Assembly: GCF_014904735.1 (NCBI RefSeq)
Contig: NZ_JACZCR010000054.1
Location: 78,853-142,852, forward strand
Length of the DNA stretch: 64,000 nucleotides
From: Microbulbifer hainanensis
GTDB taxonomy: Bacteria; Pseudomonadota; Gammaproteobacteria; Pseudomonadales; Cellvibrionaceae
Reading direction: 5' to 3'
Shown here: piece after piece, positions 62,901 through 64,000 of the stretch
How the letters are laid out: each line of letters starts with the position of its first letter
Numbering within the stretch: the first letter of the stretch is position 1
Position numbers and translations under genes: made by a program
The notes under the pieces: model-generated
What the model saw: the letters and a program-made list of their open reading frames with translations, nothing else
What the model was told of the DNA's origin: nothing
The model's database searches: none

Positions 62901-64000
62901 ATAAGTGGATTCGTAATTTTCCGCATTGGACAAATTGACAATCTGCAAAGTGGCGTTATTCGAAACCAAAGTACGGTCATAAAGATAAACCGTTCCCGCG
63001 GCACCATAGGCCGTAGTGGCGCTGTAATTTCCGCCTGCCTGCGCCAGCACCTGCTGTTTGGATTCAATGCCGCTCACCGCGTCATAGTAGATCGCAATTC
63101 GGCCGCCGCCGCCGGAAGCAGCGCTCCAGCCTTTACCTCCGGAGGCCTCTATCAATGTATCGCTATCGCCGATCAGTTCTCCTGCCTCAATCCAGATCGA
63201 GCCGCCGCTGCCTCCGCCAACGTTACTCGTGTAGGAACCATTGGATAGAATTTTTCCATAGACTTCGAAACGGTTATTAACCAAAAGTTTGATGGCACCA
63301 CCACCGCGAGTGCCTTGATAGCTACTACTGTAGACATAGCCGCCTACACCAAAGTCCATCGGCTGCTTATAGTCTCCAAAAGGTGCATTGGTATCACCGG
63401 TTTTTGGATCTCGACCGCCCAACCCCCCATAGCTCCCCCCTGACTCCGGATAATCCCCCGGCAGAGATAAGGAGCCTTTGCCACTGACATCCACGGAAGA
63501 AGTGGAATCGATGAGAAAATCTGTCGAGTTGACTGTCACCCCATTAGTGAATGCATCAGACGCCCTGGGAGTAGTGATTTTGCCGTTGTTCGTCACCTGG
63601 ATAGAAGCAAAACTGATATCCTTGGAAAATTCCAAGGCATAACCATTTACCAGCAGCGCGTTATTGGCCACGGTAAATGTACCCTCTGCAATTACATATG
63701 AATTATTACTGCCACTACCAATAATCGACGAGCTAATATGTGCCCCATCACCTATTATCAATCGCCCCTTATCGACATAGATATCAGCATCTATCTGGCC
63801 AGCGAGATAAGTGGACTCATAATTTTCCGCACTAGATCGGTTAACAATCTGTAGCGTTGCATTTCCAGACGCCAGGGATCGATCGTAGAGATAGACAGTG
63901 CCTGCGGCTCCATACCCTTTTATTCCAGCCGCTACAGCCCCACTTTGTGCCAACACCTTTTGAGTTGTATCAAATCCCGTTAATTCATCGTAATAGAGCG
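53913..64000 (-). CDS. Giant repeat/Ig/Fn3 surface protein (5' end outside window)
   Basis: The frame is open to the window edge: codons from 63957 to 63998 read LYYDELTGFDTTQK, matching the preceding repeat, so the GTG at 63956 is internal and the true start lies beyond. More than 3,360 residues are visible. Counting from 63956: three Gly-rich 302-residue repeats (1-905) with RGGGAIKL and GGGGRIAIYYD; Ig-like domains (about 930-1300); many Fn3-like domains (about 1310-2440); a CARDB/NEW3-like domain near 2454; carboxypeptidase-regulatory-like beta-sandwiches near 2739 and 3039; a Hydin-like domain near 2917; and a Gly/Ser/Tyr-rich Cys-containing tail (3239-3347). It is 142 bases upstream of the RHS gene on the same strand. 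Probably a secreted adhesin or stalk; the exact family is not recognised. Confidence 0.8.
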   Translation of the reverse strand, partial: LYYDELTGFDTTQKVLAQSGAVAAGIKGYGAAGTVYLYDRSLASGNATLQIVNRSSAENYESTYLAGQIDADIYVDKGRLIIGDGAHISSSIIGSGSNNSYVIAEGTFTVANNALLVNGYALEFSKDISFASIQVTNNGKITTPRASDAFTNGVTVNSTDFLIDSTSSVDVSGKGSLSLPGDYPESGGSYGGLGGRDPKTGDTNAPFGDYKQPMDFGVGGYVYSSSYQGTRGGGAIKLLVNNRFEVYGKILSNGSYTSNVGGGSGGSIWIEAGELIGDSDTLIEASGGKGWSAASGGGGRIAIYYDAVSGIESKQQVLAQAGGNYSATTAYGAAGTVYLYDRTLVSNNATLQIVNLSNAENYESTYLTGQIDADIYVDKGRLIIGDGAHISSSIIGSGSDSSYVIAEGTFTVANSALLVNGYTLEFSKDISFASVQVTNNGKITTPRASDVFTNGVTVSSTNFLIDSTSSVDVSGKGSLSLPGDYPESGGSYGGLGGRYPKTVDTNAPFGDYKQPMDFGVGGYVYSSSYKGTRGGGAIKLVVNNRFEVYGKILSNGSYASNVGGGSGGSIWIEAGELIGDSDTLIEASGGKGWSAASGGGGRIAIYYDAVSGIETKQQVLAQAGGSYSATTAYGAAGTVYLYDRSLVSNNATLQIINLSNAENYESTYLTGQIDADIYVDKGRLTIGDGAELGAQIFGVGSDSGYVIAEGDFSTTNNDLIVDGFTLVLAKSFNFESISIQNNGKITSVIASDTFISGITLDVGSIYIEEGSSIDVSGKGYLPSETVSYRSGGSYGGLGGVLNDGTTNATYGNDVTPFDFGTGGRFQNDSQPGLRGGGAVKLVAEKLELYGDISADGKGDSTGFGAGSGGSLWLDVSEIVASSNATIHANGGYGRSAGAGGGGRVAVYYESLDGLAINNIQANGGGTYGGASGESGSVYTAERITAPRVRSISVDGYSNEQISSVIVQFNIGINNATVDASDFELIDDIGNFIAVENVTAIDDFRFQVNFAQNLGEGVYSFSAGPDVFGLNGLGMDQDQDGIEQEPVEDKFTTPIVIDITRPAVPTLDQPSSPAIIVSNSRWVTLSGNREDNTAILVNGNEFATVGSGNWTGSYYLPEGESTIEVVARDLSGNQSEPVSLIFNVDSKAPNITAADPTGNINVAPPFVTLVVTEEGSGIDLENSSIAVKRNGVTLSGSLALFEGQVQFTPEAPFLDGDYEVVARVADMFGNLSVQRTYSFKLDYTPPTPTVLDEYPEVTTVNAQVFSGSKEAGSAVLVNGSLAVVASDDSTWSTQVALLQGDNTVSFTLRDAAGNESESTLAQIRYDNNPPGAVDLSIDASGSGTELLLDWSGYDEFANGNDIGEYRVYQSAASFTDIAGKAPVVVVPQGSKQFRVEGLPRDTQSHFAVVASDTQGLFNPSVTSVAATPVDTEAPDEISNFVVEPGSDNLQLSWNPSVNSAGDMAGYKVEFVDDPNGRVDDISLASLGDPQARVEYLVSGLNPATSYPVRVYAYDESGNSSTGISNAGTTLLPNPATVTATPKSSKIEINWSSVVPYELLKSYAVYVEESNFSSIAELQPKAVRSKGSTSDVEHSWSLAGLKNGTTYYVAVASVNISGGSAPEVTAVAVTPEADTEAPVIESAEYRQGTDSLDLTADPQLIQDGRFNIAASDESGVARVEFYLDGNLLGTEYAVSGGTYGRNIALLSVPDGEHILTVKAYDVWENVNTQQYGFSVALSAPPAPQITSPSDGWLTNQATLTVSGTAKKQARVQVYRNGIPVGEVVSVDSYGKFQVEIPLLEGDNSLSAAAEYPDRGGFGEQSAVRTVVLNTAIPDAPTDLSAIARALGEISLDWNPVQSDDAGNQISGYNLYRSNAPFSALQSAQKINNKLLPEAKFTDLPSEDGTYYYAVTAVNSASTESSLSSVVEAKADSEGPHALEVTYQSSGLVDSASGRHGPGTVEIAVHFDEPLRNKPYFALVPEGGVPITVDLSKDYSDDTLYSGSFVIESGSFSGPAYAVMSAHDDVGNRGTIIEQGTSLQIDARGPEVTALTLNPGEPLKVDEQNGLSVEVVLRLNDEVKAGEMPMLVPLVDNAEVAGYESGISLMKDAQSTEGQTLWVGSFTLPVSAGQDDAGNPAVENLRFDYQASDDLDNVSSKIRVRNSFQVYQGDLPPLDIPQNLNAKAMPGGEIALQWDAVDDARYVLYRKAEGESEFTEILRLSETTTSDTVSGDGKYFYAIASERRSNNQVAVSAMSAPVEVGADSVAPAVPTELALELNGAGIVATWKAPELDASGAAEASGTLTYNLYRLNLAEGESVDTATLKAFAPLQTGIPEEIALDANPSESEHAYVVTALDEAGNESAPSETVYLNFGLLPVTDLSVSVNANGNPQLQWNHSGAAIAGYRVYVGDEGNLQEITTALIPHGGNPTTFVDDSYIAGAQGANSERRYTVVAEDDQGATSIGHSLLLPALSVEVIKPEDGQPVMARGVMNEVRFRVQNRGVGDISGVKLFATVNDNGVQREHQSASFSVAAGGLVEVPIVIGGYAKLDTLSDIQLRLEQSPLPGESVFISSGEEVLVGDAALRLGLDTDTVYRGGIGKIRFTMENTSGVETEVLMARSNGKSVSDEVRIRIEDADGNLLSEQPVQQFTGEVITVANGDTVARLQPGERFVSDWIDVPIPEAAPDQVTVALEIDHFRYHTDKPTEVVIEGNGTRIDASLQETAYYGALNSVTPDVLYNADDRVNIAGRAIDRGSDVPLANVPLTLVMEVRGFERQVSVITDSAGNFSYEFDPQGQSGNWNVSIIHPDSLSRPNQGTFAVLTSEVSPRQVNIHIPRNYNQTVPIKVQAGYGTELSNVRLVSVAAPGDEQLQLPAGIHLDTGAVINLDPRAKGVINLTLSGDNLAPETGSLYFQVLATVNGVEQVLEDVVLEYQLSDSEPSIAATPGFVDTGVALGGNTSENLTLKNSGFDVLRNTTLTLQDTDGNPVPTWVHLDGTMSLGDMEIGAARDISLSFSPDTSVTQGNYQYQLLVEGDGGYQFTVPLFVAVVTSEQGNAFFHISDIYTATLDENNELIPGLSGAKIELQNEQVLSETRTINSDGNGEALLEDLPAGSYAYRVTAFDHESASGRLWVKPGTTVAEEAFLMNQIISVEWQVNEINLEDRYEIKLDATFETDVPVAVVMLDPLSVTLPDMKKGDVFTGELSLTNYGLIRADDVSGALPSGNDVVSFEFLAEVPDTIEAGEVIYIPYRITALRDFNPDEEGAASGAGCGSQSFQYNVSYQSQCANGTIVPGGTSTHWSTASYGSCGSTGGGGGGSSSYYYGGGGGSGSSYGGGYTPIGGDVDTLRCDAEPACDECNKYNTSAR
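61242..64000 (-). repeat. Tandem 906-bp coding repeats, at least three copies
   Basis: Equivalent points (GCATCTATCT) lie at 63787, 62881 and 61975, exactly 906 bases (302 codons) apart. The segment 62148-63054 and the copy to its right are nearly identical at DNA level. The left-hand copy (61242-62148) is clearly diverged. Each unit encodes a beta-rich Gly-containing block with GYVIAEG, DVSGKG and GGGGRIAIYY. The array continues past the right edge. Confidence 0.9.

Overview
The window looks like chromosomal DNA from a GC-rich marine gammaproteobacterium. A Cellvibrionales/Microbulbifer-type organism would fit, but that is inference from style and is not proven. Pointers are the fused nuoCD in a complete nuoA-N operon, a choline-to-betaine osmoprotection cluster, a multidomain chitinase with CBM5/12 modules, a TonB-dependent receptor, and very large repeat-rich secreted proteins. 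No rRNA, tRNA, CRISPR array, insertion sequence or prophage was seen.

Layout, left to right. (1) 1-3623: the end of a disordered hypothetical protein, then valS. (2) 3798-10045: betT (choline uptake) and betA (choline dehydrogenase) on +, with convergent betB (betaine aldehyde dehydrogenase) and a TorF-type outer-membrane protein on -. Together these make glycine betaine; no betI or betC is present. (3) 10046-12281: an AT-rich gene-poor stretch holding one secreted matrixin-like protease. (4) 12282-27649: complete complex I, nuoA-B-CD-E-F-G-H-I-J-K-L-M-N, followed by a small helical ferritin-like protein and a bidirectional terminator. (5) 28289-36912: a chitin/glycan region with a TonB receptor (-), a divergent GH18 chitinase (+), a GH16-like lipoprotein and a NagX/DUF5009 membrane acyltransferase-like protein. 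Two LacI-type palindromes sit before and inside the chitinase gene. (6) 37068-40531 (-): an ATP-grasp-like protein, an MBL-fold hydrolase, a membrane-anchored thioredoxin-like protein and TrmO. (7) 40676-64000 (-): a 23-kb block of giant surface or secreted proteins. In transcription order these are a >3,360-residue repeat/Ig/Fn3 protein running off the right edge, a Sec-exported RHS protein with a nuclease-like C-terminal tip, a membrane-anchored SUKH (SMI1/KNR4) immunity-like protein, and a 2,545-residue Sec-exported RTX-repeat protein.

The best candidate for an under-described system is the last block. It resembles a polymorphic-toxin locus: a giant surface protein, an RHS toxin with a variable AT-rich tip, and its cognate SUKH immunity protein. 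The unusual points are Sec signal peptides on the RHS and RTX proteins, a membrane anchor on the immunity protein, and a giant Fn3/Ig partner directly upstream. From 37068 to the right edge every gene is on the minus strand.
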